DNA of 64,000 bases from AC-56 sp963702195 (GCA_963702195.1 OY969725.1:3038001-3102000), one strand, 5' to 3'; shown: positions 50,291-59,633, numbered from the stretch's first letter. Translations and numbers: made by a program. Notes: generated by a model from the sequence alone, not told the origin.

Positions 50291-51415
50291 ATGACGGCAA
50301 CGATGGGCAGGCGCGGCATCTCGGTTCTCGTCTCATGCGTCTCGGTGTGTGCGGTGATCGCGCTGCCGTCGGTTGCGTCCGCTCAGGACGTCACGACTCC
50401 CGCGACGGTCCCGACCACCACCACCACGGCGGCGGCGACCACGACTGGCCAGACGACCGAGCCGTCGGCCACCGCCGGCGCCGCCGGGCAGGCGGGTACG
50501 GGCCAGCCAAAGCCGCCGCACCCACCGCCGGACGGCAGGTCGCCGGCGCACATGAGCATCGTCGTCCACGGCACTCACAAGGACGGCAAGGTCCGCGTGG
50601 GCAAGCCGGTCCGCGCGTTCGGCTACCTGCGGCCCTTCGTCGCCGGCGAGCACGTGCGAGTCAAGCTCCTCTCCCACGGCAAGGTCCTGCGCAACGTCAA
50701 CCCCGAGGTCAACAAGGTCCCCGGCAAGGACAAGGGGCGGTTCAACTTCCACTCCAAGGACATCATCGCGCCGGGCGGCTACAAGGTGATCGCGGAGCAC
50801 AAGCGCTCCGCCAATCAGCGCCGCATCGTCGCCCGCTCGAAGAAGTTCGGGGTCCGTTATCCGGACCTCGGCCCGGGCAACCGCAACTCGGTCGTCAGGA
50901 CCTTCAACCATCTCCTCAACAGGCGCGGCTACTTCAGCTCGCACGGCAAGAAGTACAGCGTGCGCACCCAGTGGGCCGTGATGGCCTTCCGCAAGGTCAA
51001 CGGGATGAGCCGCAACTACAACGCCAACCCCAAGATCTTCCGCAAGCTCGCCGCCAACAAGGGCAAGTTCCACCTCAAGTACCCAGGCAAGGGCAAGCAC
51101 GTCGAGGTCGACATCTCGCACCAGGTGATGGCGCTCGCGGACCACCACAAGGCCCAGCACGTGTTCGCCGTCTCCACCGGGGCCCCGGCCACACCGACGA
51201 TCCGTGGCCACTTCCACTTCTACCGCAAGGACCCCGGCTACAACTCCGAGCGGATGTACTACTCCGCGTACTTCATCCGCGGCTATGCCACCCACGGCTA
51301 CGACCCCGACCCGCCGTACAACGCGAGCCACGGCTGCGTCCGCAACCCGATCCCCGACTCGATCTTCATCTACAACTGGATCTCGCTCGGGGACTCGATC
51401 TGGGTCTACCAGTAG
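50291..51415 (+). CDS. L,D-transpeptidase (YkuD) family secreted protein
   Basis: 374 residues: signal peptide (ISVLVSCVSVCAVIALPSVA), a Thr/Ala-rich linker, a beta-sandwich domain (VRVGKPVRAFGYLRPFVAGE), a peptidoglycan-binding-like helical region (VVRTFNHLLNRRGYF), then the YkuD catalytic domain with YATHGYDPDPPYNASHGCVR, containing the catalytic HGCVR Cys and the assisting His. It forms 3-3 crosslinks in peptidoglycan or attaches proteins. Several ATG starts (50279, 50291, 50303) lie close together. pyrE follows. Confidence 0.85.
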   Translation: MTATMGRRGISVLVSCVSVCAVIALPSVASAQDVTTPATVPTTTTTAAATTTGQTTEPSATAGAAGQAGTGQPKPPHPPPDGRSPAHMSIVVHGTHKDGKVRVGKPVRAFGYLRPFVAGEHVRVKLLSHGKVLRNVNPEVNKVPGKDKGRFNFHSKDIIAPGGYKVIAEHKRSANQRRIVARSKKFGVRYPDLGPGNRNSVVRTFNHLLNRRGYFSSHGKKYSVRTQWAVMAFRKVNGMSRNYNANPKIFRKLAANKGKFHLKYPGKGKHVEVDISHQVMALADHHKAQHVFAVSTGAPATPTIRGHFHFYRKDPGYNSERMYYSAYFIRGYATHGYDPDPPYNASHGCVRNPIPDSIFIYNWISLGDSIWVYQ

Positions 51416-51427
51416 CGCCCGGCGCCG

Positions 51428-52003
51428 ATGACGTCGCCTGAGCTCGACCGCGCCCGGCAGACCCTCCTGGCCCAGCTTCGCGAGCACGCGCTGGTGATCG
51501 GGGACGTCACGCTCTCCAGCGGGCAGCAGGCCTCCTATTACGTGGACGCGCGGCGCGCCCTGCTGCGGCCCGAGGGGTTCCTCGCCGCCGGCCAGCTGAT
51601 CGCGGCCGCCGCGCGCGAGGCGGGCGCCGACGCGGTCGGCGGGCCGGTGATGGCGGCGATCCCGCTCGCGTGCGCGGCGATCGCGGTCGCCGGGGGCTCG
51701 GACCTGGTCGGCTTCTTCGTCCGCAAGGAACGCAAGGAGCACGGCCTGCAGCGATGGGTTGAGGGCCCGGTAGAGCCGGGTACGAGCTGCCTGGTCGTCG
51801 AGGACACGGTCACCACAGGGGGATCGACCGTCGCCGCCATCGAGCGGATCCGCGAAGAGGGCCTGGAGATCACGTCCACTCTCTGCGTGGTGGATCGGCT
51901 GGCCGGCGGCGGTGACGCGATCTCAGCCGCGGCCGGGGCGCCGTTCCAGTCCCTGGTCACGATCGACGAGATCTACCCGGACCGCGCGGACCGCGCGGGA
52001 TAG
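51428..52003 (+). CDS. pyrE: Orotate phosphoribosyltransferase
   Basis: 191 residues. VTLSSGQQASYYVDARRALL (PyrE start), GGPVMAAIPLACAAI, FFVRKERKEHG (mobile loop) and the PRPP motif CLVVEDTVTTGGSTVAAIER. It converts orotate and PRPP to OMP in UMP synthesis. ATG 51428 starts 12 nt after the L,D-transpeptidase stop. No other pyrimidine genes are adjacent. Confidence 0.93.
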   Translation: MTSPELDRARQTLLAQLREHALVIGDVTLSSGQQASYYVDARRALLRPEGFLAAGQLIAAAAREAGADAVGGPVMAAIPLACAAIAVAGGSDLVGFFVRKERKEHGLQRWVEGPVEPGTSCLVVEDTVTTGGSTVAAIERIREEGLEITSTLCVVDRLAGGGDAISAAAGAPFQSLVTIDEIYPDRADRAG

Positions 52004-52012
52004 CCAGGAGGG

Positions 52013-52663
52013 CTACGGCTTCCCCGAGCCCTTCACGGGCTGGTCGCGGAGCGTCTGGATCATCCTCAGCGCCACCGCCCGGTCGAGGCTCGCGCCCGCC
52101 TGCTGGGAGTTGGCGAGCACGGCCACCGTGTAGTTGAGGAGCTGGTCTCGCCGCAGGACGACAAGCGTCGCGTTCTCCTTCAGCCCTCCTGCCTGCGACC
52201 CCGAGGCCGAGGTCTGCACCGCCTTCAGCGGAGTCCCCTTGAAGGCGGTCACCTTCCCCGGGTTGAGCGGGACCTTGAAGCCGGGCAGGCCGCCCAGAGC
52301 CTGCGAGGCGAACTTGCCGGGTGGGGTCTCGAAGACGGAGCGGTCGCGATTCGCGGCAAGTGTCACGGCCACCAGGTGATCGGGGGAGCGAAACAGGACG
52401 CTGCGGCGCTGGCTCGCCGCTCTCCACCCCGGCGGCAGGCCGATGGCGTAGCCGACCTTGGTGTCGCGATGAGCGCGCCAGCCCGGCGGGAGCCTCGGGA
52501 GCTTCTGCGCCGTCTCCTTGGGGCCGGCGGTCGTCGACGCGGTCGTGGTGCTCGAGCCTCCGCTCCCGCAGCCGTTCGCGATCACGGCAACGGCCGCGAC
52601 CAGGGCAGCCACCACCAGGTGGTTATGGCGGGCTACTCGCGCAGATGACAGGTACAGCGCCAA
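52013..52663 (-). CDS. Putative lipoprotein of unknown function
   Basis: 216 residues with an N-terminal hydrophobic segment (VVAALVAAVAVIANGCGSGG), where NGC could be a lipobox, a Ser/Thr-rich linker, and a small folded domain beginning RLPPGWRAHRDTKVGYAIGL. The domain resembles the PsbP/Mog1-like proteins of actinobacteria. Convergent to pyrE and downstream of the carbonic anhydrase on the same strand. Confidence 0.65.
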   Translation of the reverse strand: MALYLSSARVARHNHLVVAALVAAVAVIANGCGSGGSSTTTASTTAGPKETAQKLPRLPPGWRAHRDTKVGYAIGLPPGWRAASQRRSVLFRSPDHLVAVTLAANRDRSVFETPPGKFASQALGGLPGFKVPLNPGKVTAFKGTPLKAVQTSASGSQAGGLKENATLVVLRRDQLLNYTVAVLANSQQAGASLDRAVALRMIQTLRDQPVKGSGKP

Positions 52664-52673
52664 TTCCCGCGAG

Positions 52674-53432
52674 TCAGAGGACTTCGACCTTGCCCGATTT
52701 CAGGTTGTACTCGCCTCCGACGATCTTGAGCTTCCCCTCGTCGACGAGATGCTCGAGCAGGGTCGTATTGCTCAATTCATCGACGCTGCGCTTGACGTTG
52801 GCCTGGATCGACTGATCCGTGAGCGCCTCCTTGGACGCGTCGGGGGACGCCTTCTTCGTTTTCTTGACCACCGGCACGATCGGATCAACGAAGCTCTGGA
52901 TGTCGCCCTCCTGATGAGCGCCCTCGGTCGCGGTCGCGACGGCGGCCCTGACGGCGCCGCAGTTCTGGTGGCCCAGAACCATGAGCAGCACGCTCCCCAG
53001 ATGCTCCGCGGCGTACTCGACGCTGCCCACGACGAGGGGGTCCTGCGCCGTGTTGCCGGCGATTCGCACGACGAACAGGTCGCCCAGCCCTTGGTCGAAG
53101 ATGACCTCGGGCGGCACCCGCGAGTCCGCGCAGCCGAGGATGGCCGCATACGGCTTCTGCTCCTCTGCGAGAGCGACCCGGCGGACGCTCAGATCGACGT
53201 CGATCTCGTCGCCCTGGATGTAGCGCTCATTGCCGGCCATGAGCTCCTCGAGCGCCGCCTCGGGAGTCGACGGCCGCTTGCGAGCGAGCCGGTGCTCCCG
53301 CTTCGCGTTCGTGGTGGTCGCCGCGGTGCTCGAGCCGCCCCCGCCGCACGCCGCGAGCGCCGCCACGGGCCCCGCCGCCGCGACGGCCGCTCCCGATCGG
53401 ACGAGCCGCCGTCGCGTGAGTCCTGACGTCAT
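52674..53432 (-). CDS. Exported beta-class carbonic anhydrase (Tat lipoprotein signal)
   Basis: 252 residues. The N-terminus TRRRLVRSGAAVAAAGPVAA has a twin-arginine motif followed by a hydrophobic stretch and the lipobox LAAC. The beta-CA domain carries zinc ligands Cys in ILGCADSRVPPE and His and Cys in LGHQNCGAV, plus the Asp/Arg dyad. It interconverts CO2 and bicarbonate outside the membrane. The ATG is preceded by AAGGAGGT at 53439-53446, an almost perfect ribosome site. A second, cytoplasmic beta-CA is at 58987. Confidence 0.93.
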   Translation of the reverse strand: MTSGLTRRRLVRSGAAVAAAGPVAALAACGGGGSSTAATTTNAKREHRLARKRPSTPEAALEELMAGNERYIQGDEIDVDLSVRRVALAEEQKPYAAILGCADSRVPPEVIFDQGLGDLFVVRIAGNTAQDPLVVGSVEYAAEHLGSVLLMVLGHQNCGAVRAAVATATEGAHQEGDIQSFVDPIVPVVKKTKKASPDASKEALTDQSIQANVKRSVDELSNTTLLEHLVDEGKLKIVGGEYNLKSGKVEVL

Positions 53433-53553
53433 CTCTACCTCCTTGCGTGGATGCCAACCCGATCCTATGCGCACGGACGCAGGGCGACGCCCGGGGCGCC
53501 GGATCGGCACCCCGAGCGTGGGCACTTGGGAACCGGGGCGTCCCGGAACCGAG

Positions 53554-54768
53554 CTAGAAAGCCCCGGTGCCGCTCGGCGTTCCGAGCCCGGTCGGCCCGT
53601 CATAGCCGGGCCCCGCCGTGCACAGATACGCAGTGGTGCAGCTTCCGTTGCTGCCGGTGGTGACGTCGTTGAGCGATGACGCGTGCGCGTACGGGAACGA
53701 GCCGTAGTTCACCGACGACGCGTTGCCGGCGAGCGCGTAAACGGATGCGATCAGAGGCGACGACGCACTAGTGCCGCCGACCACGCCCCAGCCCTTGAAG
53801 CACTGCCCCAGGAGCTGGTTGATCGCGTTGCAGTTGCTGTCGTAGACGTTGACGCCGGTGTTGGGGTCGGCGACGGCGGACACGTCGGCGACCGTCCGGC
53901 GCGCGCAACCGGAATCGGCCTGCCAGGACTGCTTGGCCTCGTAGGCCGAGCAGCCGCTTCCCGATCCGCTCCACGCGCTCTCACTCCAGCCGCGCGCGTT
54001 CGACGCCCGGTTGAGCGTCGTGCCGCCGACGGCGGTGACGTACGGCGACGCGGCCGGGTACTCGACGCCGTAGCCGCTGTCTCCGGAGGAGACGGTGATC
54101 GCGGTGCCGGGATGGTTGAAGTGCGAGTTGCTCGAGGGATCCGAGCTCGACTCGCTCGCCCCATAGCTGTTGGAGATCTCGTCTGCCCCCAACCGCGCCG
54201 CCGTGTCCTCGGCGGTGTAGAGGTTGGCGTTCGAATTCGAGCTCGCCTCCACCAGCAGGATGTGGCAGTTCGGACACGCCGCCGAGACCATGTCCAGATC
54301 GAGGCTGATCTCGAGGCCCCACCCCTGGTTGTTGCTGGGGTAGGAGCCCTGGACCCCGTTCTGGTTCACCTTCTTGAAGCAGCCGTTCGCCGTCGTGCAG
54401 GCCGGCAGGCCGTAGGTCGACCGGTACGTCGCGAGGTCGGCCTCAGCAGTCGAGTCGTCGTAGGCATCCACGATCGCGACCGTCTGTCCGCCGCCCCCGC
54501 TCCCGGAGGGCAGGCTGTAGGCGCTCTGCAGATCGCTCGGCCCGTAGCCGCCCGCGGGAGCGGCCGCCGCAAGCGGATGGCGGTGCAGGTTCGCCAACAG
54601 CTTCAGGTCGCAGTGGGAGAACCCGGCCTGGACGTGCAGCGCACACCCGCCCGGGATCACGGTATGTGGTCGAGTCACTCTCGCCGTCGCGCTGCCGGCG
54701 GCGGCTAGGAACAGCATGGCCGCTGCACCGACGGCAGCGAGGGTGAACAGGGGACGTTGAAGTCTCAT
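53554..54768 (-). CDS. S53 (sedolisin) family peptidase, secreted
   Basis: 404 residues: signal peptide (LFTLAAVGAAAMLFLAAAGS), a short pro-region, then the subtilisin-like sedolisin core. YGPSDLQSAYSLP is its start; GWGLEISLDLDMVSAACPNC carries the Glu and Asp of the Ser-Glu-Asp triad; ITVSSGDSGYG gives the oxyanion Asp; GWGVVGGTSASSPL has the nucleophile Ser. Cys pairs suggest disulfides. Sedolisins work in acid. The ATG at 54768 has GGAGG upstream. Confidence 0.88.
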   Translation of the reverse strand: MRLQRPLFTLAAVGAAAMLFLAAAGSATARVTRPHTVIPGGCALHVQAGFSHCDLKLLANLHRHPLAAAAPAGGYGPSDLQSAYSLPSGSGGGGQTVAIVDAYDDSTAEADLATYRSTYGLPACTTANGCFKKVNQNGVQGSYPSNNQGWGLEISLDLDMVSAACPNCHILLVEASSNSNANLYTAEDTAARLGADEISNSYGASESSSDPSSNSHFNHPGTAITVSSGDSGYGVEYPAASPYVTAVGGTTLNRASNARGWSESAWSGSGSGCSAYEAKQSWQADSGCARRTVADVSAVADPNTGVNVYDSNCNAINQLLGQCFKGWGVVGGTSASSPLIASVYALAGNASSVNYGSFPYAHASSLNDVTTGSNGSCTTAYLCTAGPGYDGPTGLGTPSGTGAF

Positions 54769-54783
54769 AGGAGCCTCCTCCAC

Positions 54784-55063
54784 GGCGAGTTCGCCGGGAT
54801 CTAGTGGTCGCGGCGTCCTGCCTTCACACCGCGGGGGCTCCGGTCGAACCCCCCCTGACAGGAAGAGTCGGCTCGGGCCACTCGCTCGCCTCCAGGCGCG
54901 CGGAGTATTTCAGGCGCCAGTGCTGCCTGCGCCGCCGGACGGTACCGGATGCCCCGAGGCCCGACGCCAGAGCACGGGGACGGGCGACCAATCGCGGGAA
55001 GCCAGCGACGCCACAATGGCGAGAAGGAGAGCGGGGGGCGCGGTGGACGCCGATGCTCGGCTC
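54784..55063. other. Intergenic region with att-like sequence pair
   Basis: No gene. At 54949-54958 ATGCCCCGAG and at 54975-54991 CGGGGACGGGCGACCAA recur in the same order at 59633-59642 and 59687-59703, around the tRNA fragment. The spacing differs (16 against 44 nt). It also lies upstream of the S53 gene and downstream of the binding-protein gene. Confidence 0.5.
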
Positions 55064-56239
55064 TCAGTAGGGGGCGCCGACGGCCTTGGCCCAGTCCTCG
55101 TCGACGTGTAGATCGCCGTTGGCGTCGGTGTCCGCGATCACGACGGTCGCCGGCTGGCGGTTGCCGTTGTGGGGATCGATCGTCACCGAGCCGGCCCAGC
55201 CCTCCCAGCCCTTGACCCCGCCGAGGGCGTCGCTGAGCTTCTTGGCATCGGTGCCGCCGACCTTCTTCACCCCGTAGGCGAGCAGGTTGAGCGAGTCATA
55301 GGTGTAGGGGCTCCACGTGCCGGGGTCGGTGCCGAACTTCTGCCGGTAGGCGCCGACCTTCGAGCTCGACCCGGTGAAGTCCTCGGGCGCGGGGACGCCC
55401 ACCACCGGGCAGGCTTGCGCCGCGGCGACGCCTGCGGTCTTGACGAAGCCGGTGTCGTAGGAGGCGTAGTCGGCGATGCATTGCGAGTTGACGTGGTTTT
55501 CGCGCATCTCCTTGGCGATCCGGGCGCCCTCCGGGTAGTAGACCGCCGCGTAGATCACGTCGGGCTTCTTAGCCGCCAGCCCTTCGACGACATCGGTGTA
55601 GTCCTGCTTGCCGGGCTGCACCTTTTGGTAGGCGGTCACGGTGACGCCGGCCCTCTCAAGCGATTGCTTCAGCGCCTTGGAGACCGAAACTGTGTAGTTC
55701 TGCGTCGGGTCGTAGGCGATCGCAACGGTCTTCGCCCCGAGCCAGTCTGTCAGCGCCTTCGATGCGACGGGTGCGATCTGGTAGGTCATCGGCTGCAGCG
55801 TGAACCCGAGGCCGTTCGTCGAGTCGTCGGAGGTCAACCGGATCGGCACCAGGCCGTCCTCGATGTAGAGCGGCAGGGTCTTGATGCCGACGCCGGAGTT
55901 GTACGGGCCGACGATGCCGTCAAGGCCTCCGTCGATGGCGGCGTTCGCCGCGTTGACGCCGGTTTGCGGGTCGGCGGCGTCGTCGATCGGCACCACGCTC
56001 ACCTGCTTTCCGAGGATCCCCCCGTGCTGGTTGAGCTGGTCCGCCGCGAGTTGCGCACCCTTCAGCATGCCGTTTCCAAGGGTCGCCTGTTCGCCGGAGA
56101 GCGGCGCCTCGAGCCCGACCCTGAACGAGTTCGCGCCGCCTTCGCTCGAGTTGGAGCCGGAGCCTCCGCAGCCGCTCGCGAGAACGGCGATCGCGGCGAG
56201 GGCGATCATTGCGGTTGCGAGTCGGATCTTCGCTAGCAC
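55064..56239 (-). CDS. Branched-chain amino acid-type ABC substrate-binding lipoprotein
   Basis: 391 residues. Lipoprotein signal (MIALAAIAVLASGCGGSG, lipobox LASGC), then a type I periplasmic-binding fold of the LivJ/urea class: FRVGLEAPLSGEQATLGNGM, GGILGKQVSVVPIDDAADPQ, GIVGPYNSGVG and VIYAAVYYPEGARIAKEM. It binds amino acids or amides for uptake. No permease or ATPase genes are adjacent, so it is an orphan or works with components elsewhere. GTG start with AAAGGAG upstream. Confidence 0.9.
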   Translation of the reverse strand: MLAKIRLATAMIALAAIAVLASGCGGSGSNSSEGGANSFRVGLEAPLSGEQATLGNGMLKGAQLAADQLNQHGGILGKQVSVVPIDDAADPQTGVNAANAAIDGGLDGIVGPYNSGVGIKTLPLYIEDGLVPIRLTSDDSTNGLGFTLQPMTYQIAPVASKALTDWLGAKTVAIAYDPTQNYTVSVSKALKQSLERAGVTVTAYQKVQPGKQDYTDVVEGLAAKKPDVIYAAVYYPEGARIAKEMRENHVNSQCIADYASYDTGFVKTAGVAAAQACPVVGVPAPEDFTGSSSKVGAYRQKFGTDPGTWSPYTYDSLNLLAYGVKKVGGTDAKKLSDALGGVKGWEGWAGSVTIDPHNGNRQPATVVIADTDANGDLHVDEDWAKAVGAPY

Positions 56240-56630
56240 TGGCGGTGCTCCTTTCGGGAGTGTTCGAGCAAGCTACGCTCCGTGGACGGTGCCGGAGCGG
56301 CCGCGGACTGTCGGTACCTCATTCCAATCTCCCCTTTCGGGACAACACTTGGGTCAGCGTCGAGCGCAGCCGATTCAGCAAAGCCATATTCAATATAGCT
56401 TCGTCGGCACGGATGGCGAGGGCACTGCCGCCGTGGGCGAGCCGGCCGAGCAGCGGCGCTTGCATACGGCCCCGCGGAACTGGCAGCCCTCTTTTGCAGG
56501 GCTTTCTCTGTAGCTCGCCGTCGTCGAATGGGTCGATGCAGTCTCGAGTCGATGTCCGCGGATACCCCTTCCTGCGCACCCTGATGTACCCGTTTCGTAC
56601 CCCGCCTCGAGTAATCGGCCGTCGAACCGT
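56240..56630. other. 390-bp intergenic region with repeats
   Basis: No convincing gene. It holds an AT-rich near-palindrome at about 56386-56398 (ATATTCAATAT), a weak hairpin near 56490 (AGCCCT/AGGGCT), and at 56586-56601 the direct repeat GTACC-CGTTTC-GTACC, which recurs at 59545 and 59785. Confidence 0.5.
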
Positions 56631-57617
56631 TTAACCGACACCAGTGACCCTGTTCGCGGCGGGACGCTGAAAGCGCGCACGGTACTCGGTTGGTCCGACG
56701 CCGAGCACGCGCAGGAACGCCCGCCGCATAGTCTCCGGCGTGCCGAAGCCGGTGCGCGCGGCGATCGCGTCGACCTGTGTAGTTGTTCCTTCGAGCAGGT
56801 CACGCGCCGCCTCGACGCGCACGCGTTCGACGAACCGCGCCGGCGTCGTCCGCGTCTGTTCGTTGAACAATCGCCGAAGATGGCGTTCCGAGATCGATGC
56901 CCGCCGGGCGAGAGCCGAAAGGCTGTGGTCGCCCGCCGGGTCCGCCACGATCCAGTCGAGAACGGCCCGGATCGGTGCGTCGACGCGGGGGGGTAACGTC
57001 AGGCGCTCGGAGAACTGCGATTGGCCGCCGGGTCGCTGGAGAAACATCACAAGCCAACGTGCCACGGTGCGCGCGACAGCGGGGCCGTGGTCCTCCTCGA
57101 CCAGCGCGAGCGCCATGTCCATCCCCGCTGTCACGCCGGCCGAGGTCGTCACGTTGCCGTCGCGCACGAAGATCCGGTCTGGCTCCACACGCACGGTGGG
57201 ATGGCGCCGGGCCAGTTCCCGGCAGAAGGCCCAGTGGGTCGTCGCGCGGCGGCCTTGGAGGAGGCCCGCGTCGGCGAGCACGAAGGCGCCGGTGCACACT
57301 GAGCAGGTACGCCGCGCTCGGCGTGCAGCGCGCCCGATGGCCAGGGCAAGCCGCCCGTCTCCAAGGTGCTCCTCGATGTTCATCCCACCGCCGATGACGA
57401 TGGTGTCGATCCCGGCGGGGCGGATCCGCTCGAGCGCGCCGTCAGCGGCCAGCCTCGTCCCGGCCGACGCGCGGACCGGTTTGCCACCCAGCGTCGCCAC
57501 GGTCACCGAGTAGCCGTCGCCGCCCAGAAGGCGACTGGCGGCATCCAGCACCTCGCTGGGTCCGACAACGTCGAGGAGTTGCATGCCGTCGAACGCGACG
57601 AGGACGACCTTGCGCAC
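56631..57617 (-). CDS. GlxA-type regulator (DJ-1/PfpI domain plus AraC helix-turn-helix)
   Basis: 328 residues. VVLVAFDGMQLLDVVGPSEV is the DJ-1/PfpI start; SVCTGAFVLADAGLLQGRRA carries the nucleophile-elbow-like Cys region; an AraC-type pair of HTH motifs (SLSALARRASISERHLRRLF, and DAIAARTGFGTPETMRRAFL) ends the protein. It senses a small molecule and likely controls the divergent HD-AhpD-carbonic anhydrase operon that starts at 57720. Confidence 0.9.
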   Translation of the reverse strand: MRKVVLVAFDGMQLLDVVGPSEVLDAASRLLGGDGYSVTVATLGGKPVRASAGTRLAADGALERIRPAGIDTIVIGGGMNIEEHLGDGRLALAIGRAARRARRTCSVCTGAFVLADAGLLQGRRATTHWAFCRELARRHPTVRVEPDRIFVRDGNVTTSAGVTAGMDMALALVEEDHGPAVARTVARWLVMFLQRPGGQSQFSERLTLPPRVDAPIRAVLDWIVADPAGDHSLSALARRASISERHLRRLFNEQTRTTPARFVERVRVEAARDLLEGTTTQVDAIAARTGFGTPETMRRAFLRVLGVGPTEYRARFQRPAANRVTGVG

Positions 57618-57719
57618 CAGGCCATCATGCCGGGTTGCTTGGATGGCCGCAAGGACGTATACCCCTCGAATCCGGCCACCTGGCGTCGACCACCGTCGAG
57701 GGCTTGCTCAAATGCGCCC

Positions 57720-58460
57720 ATGATCACCGACGTCGGCACCTGGGCCTGGGCGGAGCGCACGGGTGGCCGCGTAAGCCGCGGCGACCGCGCTGAGCTCATC
57801 CGGCAGGGTGTCCTCGCGCGCCTCGCCCGCCTATCCGCACGCTTCGACCGGCCGCTGCCGGCTGAGCTTCCCGACCAGCCGGACAGCACGCTCGCCCGCG
57901 AAGCGGAGGAGTGCGTGCGCGAGCTCTCCTCGCCCGCGCTCTACGGCCACTGCCTGCGGACGTGGGCCTTCGCCGCCTTGTTCGCACAACGTGACCGCGT
58001 TGCCCACGACGGTGAGCTGCTCTATCTCGCGTGCGTCCTCCATGACCTCGGGCTCACCGAGGCCCACGACTGCCGCGACCCCGGCAGCCAGTGCTTCGCC
58101 GTCGAGGGTGCGCGGGCCGCACACGACCTGCTGCGCTCGCAGGGCGAGGATGAGGACCGCGCCGATCGCGTCGGCGAGGCCATCGCGCTGCACCTGAACA
58201 TCAACGTGCCCGAGCGCTTCGGCGTGGAGGCGAGCCTGCTGAGCAAGGGAGTCATGCTCGACGTCGTCGGGCGGCGTATGCGGCAGCTTCCAGCGCGGGA
58301 GGTCGAGCGCGTTGTCGAACGCTGGCCGCGCGACGGAACGGGCGCGTCGCTGCTCGCCGCGACCAAGCGCCAGGCGCGGACGCGGCCGCACTCGCGCGCC
58401 GCGCTCCTGCACCGGCTCGGCTTCACCGACCTCGTCGCCGCCAACCCACTCGACCGGTGA
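57720..58460 (+). CDS. HD-domain protein (cyanamide hydratase-like)
   Basis: 246 residues with one HD domain: YGHCLRTWAFAAL (first His), ACVLHDLGLTEAH (HD dyad) and a later VGEAIALHLNINVP region. The set-up resembles cyanamide hydratase and related HD hydrolases, which often sit next to GlxA-type regulators. Activity on a nucleotide or on a small nitrile-like molecule cannot be decided. First gene of a three-gene operon with overlaps TGATG and ATGA. Confidence 0.8.
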   Translation: MITDVGTWAWAERTGGRVSRGDRAELIRQGVLARLARLSARFDRPLPAELPDQPDSTLAREAEECVRELSSPALYGHCLRTWAFAALFAQRDRVAHDGELLYLACVLHDLGLTEAHDCRDPGSQCFAVEGARAAHDLLRSQGEDEDRADRVGEAIALHLNINVPERFGVEASLLSKGVMLDVVGRRMRQLPAREVERVVERWPRDGTGASLLAATKRQARTRPHSRAALLHRLGFTDLVAANPLDR

Positions 58461-58990
58461 TGCGCATCGATCCCGTGCCGCCGGATTCCCGCGACTCCGC
58501 CGAGCGCAAGCTCTTCGAACGCGCCGAGCGCACGTACGGGTTCCTACCGAACACGATCCGGGTGATGGCGCGGGGCTCGCGGGTGGGCAAGCTCTACCTC
58601 GAAGCCGGCAAGCTGAACCGCAATGACACGCTCTCCGCCGTCGAGCGCGAGCTCGTGGCGATCGCGACCGCCGCATTCAACGGCTGCGAGTACTGCCTCA
58701 CGGCGCACACGCTGGCTGCCGGAGCATTGGGCGCGAGGACAACGGCCGTCGCCGCCGCGCGCGATGCGGCCGCCGTCGATGATCCGCGGGCGGACGCGCT
58801 CCTCGACCTGGCGCGTGCAGTCCTCGCGTCGCGCGGGCGCGTGAGCGATGAGCAGCTCGCCGTTGCGCGCGCGGCCGGACTCGACGACACGACGATGCTC
58901 GATGTCGTCGCGGTCGTGGCCGAGAACACGCTCGGCAACTTCGCCAACAACCTGGCCCGCACCGAAATCGACGAGAGGATGCTGCCATGA
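58460..58990 (+). CDS. AhpD/carboxymuconolactone decarboxylase family protein
   Basis: 176 residues. The signature EYCLTAHTLAAGALG with the redox pair C-x2-C (CEYC) and downstream His is that of the AhpD-like alkylhydroperoxidase group. N-terminal FLPNTIRVMARGSRVGKLYL fits peroxidase-related members. ATG 58460 overlaps the HD gene stop as TGATG; a GTG at 58457 is alternative. It probably acts in peroxide or electrophile detoxification. Confidence 0.86.
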   Translation: MRIDPVPPDSRDSAERKLFERAERTYGFLPNTIRVMARGSRVGKLYLEAGKLNRNDTLSAVERELVAIATAAFNGCEYCLTAHTLAAGALGARTTAVAAARDAAAVDDPRADALLDLARAVLASRGRVSDEQLAVARAAGLDDTTMLDVVAVVAENTLGNFANNLARTEIDERMLP

Positions 58991-59493
58991 CCGTCGCCGA
59001 GACCCTCAAGGAGCGCAACACGGCGTTCGCCGCCGCGTTTATCGAGCCGCTCCATGCGATCCCGAAGCTGAAGACGCTCATCGTCACATGCGCGGACCCG
59101 CGGGTGGACCCGGCCCACGTGCTCGGGCTGGAACTAGGCGAAGCAGCCGTGATCCGCAACATCGCCGGGCGGATCACGCCGCCCACTGTCCAGGCCGTCG
59201 CGATGATGGCGACGGTGGTCGCACAGTACGGGGCCTCCGGTGGTTTCGAATTGATCGTGCTCCAGCACACCGATTGCGGGATCAAGCGGCTGGCCGAGTA
59301 CGACGACTTGATGGCGAGCTACTTCGATGTCCCCGTCGAGGAGCTGCCGGCCAAGCAGATCACCGACCCGCACAAGGCGACGGCAGCCGACGTCGCAGCG
59401 CTGCGCGCGAATCCTGCGGTGCCGGCCGACCTGGTGATCTCGGGGCTCGTGTACGACGTGGCGACCGGGTGCGTCACGAGCACCGATTCCTGA
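58987..59493 (+). CDS. Beta-class carbonic anhydrase, cytoplasmic
   Basis: 168 residues. Zinc and dyad residues are visible: Cys in LIVTCADPRVDP with the Asp-Arg pair, and His and Cys in LQHTDCGIKRL. No signal peptide. ATG overlaps the AhpD-like stop as ATGA. In this operon it may handle CO2 or bicarbonate made or used by the HD-domain enzyme. It is about 5.5 kb from the exported beta-CA and differs strongly in sequence. Confidence 0.9.
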   Translation: MTVAETLKERNTAFAAAFIEPLHAIPKLKTLIVTCADPRVDPAHVLGLELGEAAVIRNIAGRITPPTVQAVAMMATVVAQYGASGGFELIVLQHTDCGIKRLAEYDDLMASYFDVPVEELPAKQITDPHKATAADVAALRANPAVPADLVISGLVYDVATGCVTSTDS

Positions 59494-59633
59494 ATCGCAA
59501 CGCCCCGCCGAGGCGCAGTCGGCGCGCGCCGTGCGACATCACACGTACCCGCCTCGTACCCGCGGGCTGCCTGTGCAGCGCCCGAGCCAAGAGTAGACCC
59601 GAATTCCGGGCACGAAACCCCTGCAAATCGCGA

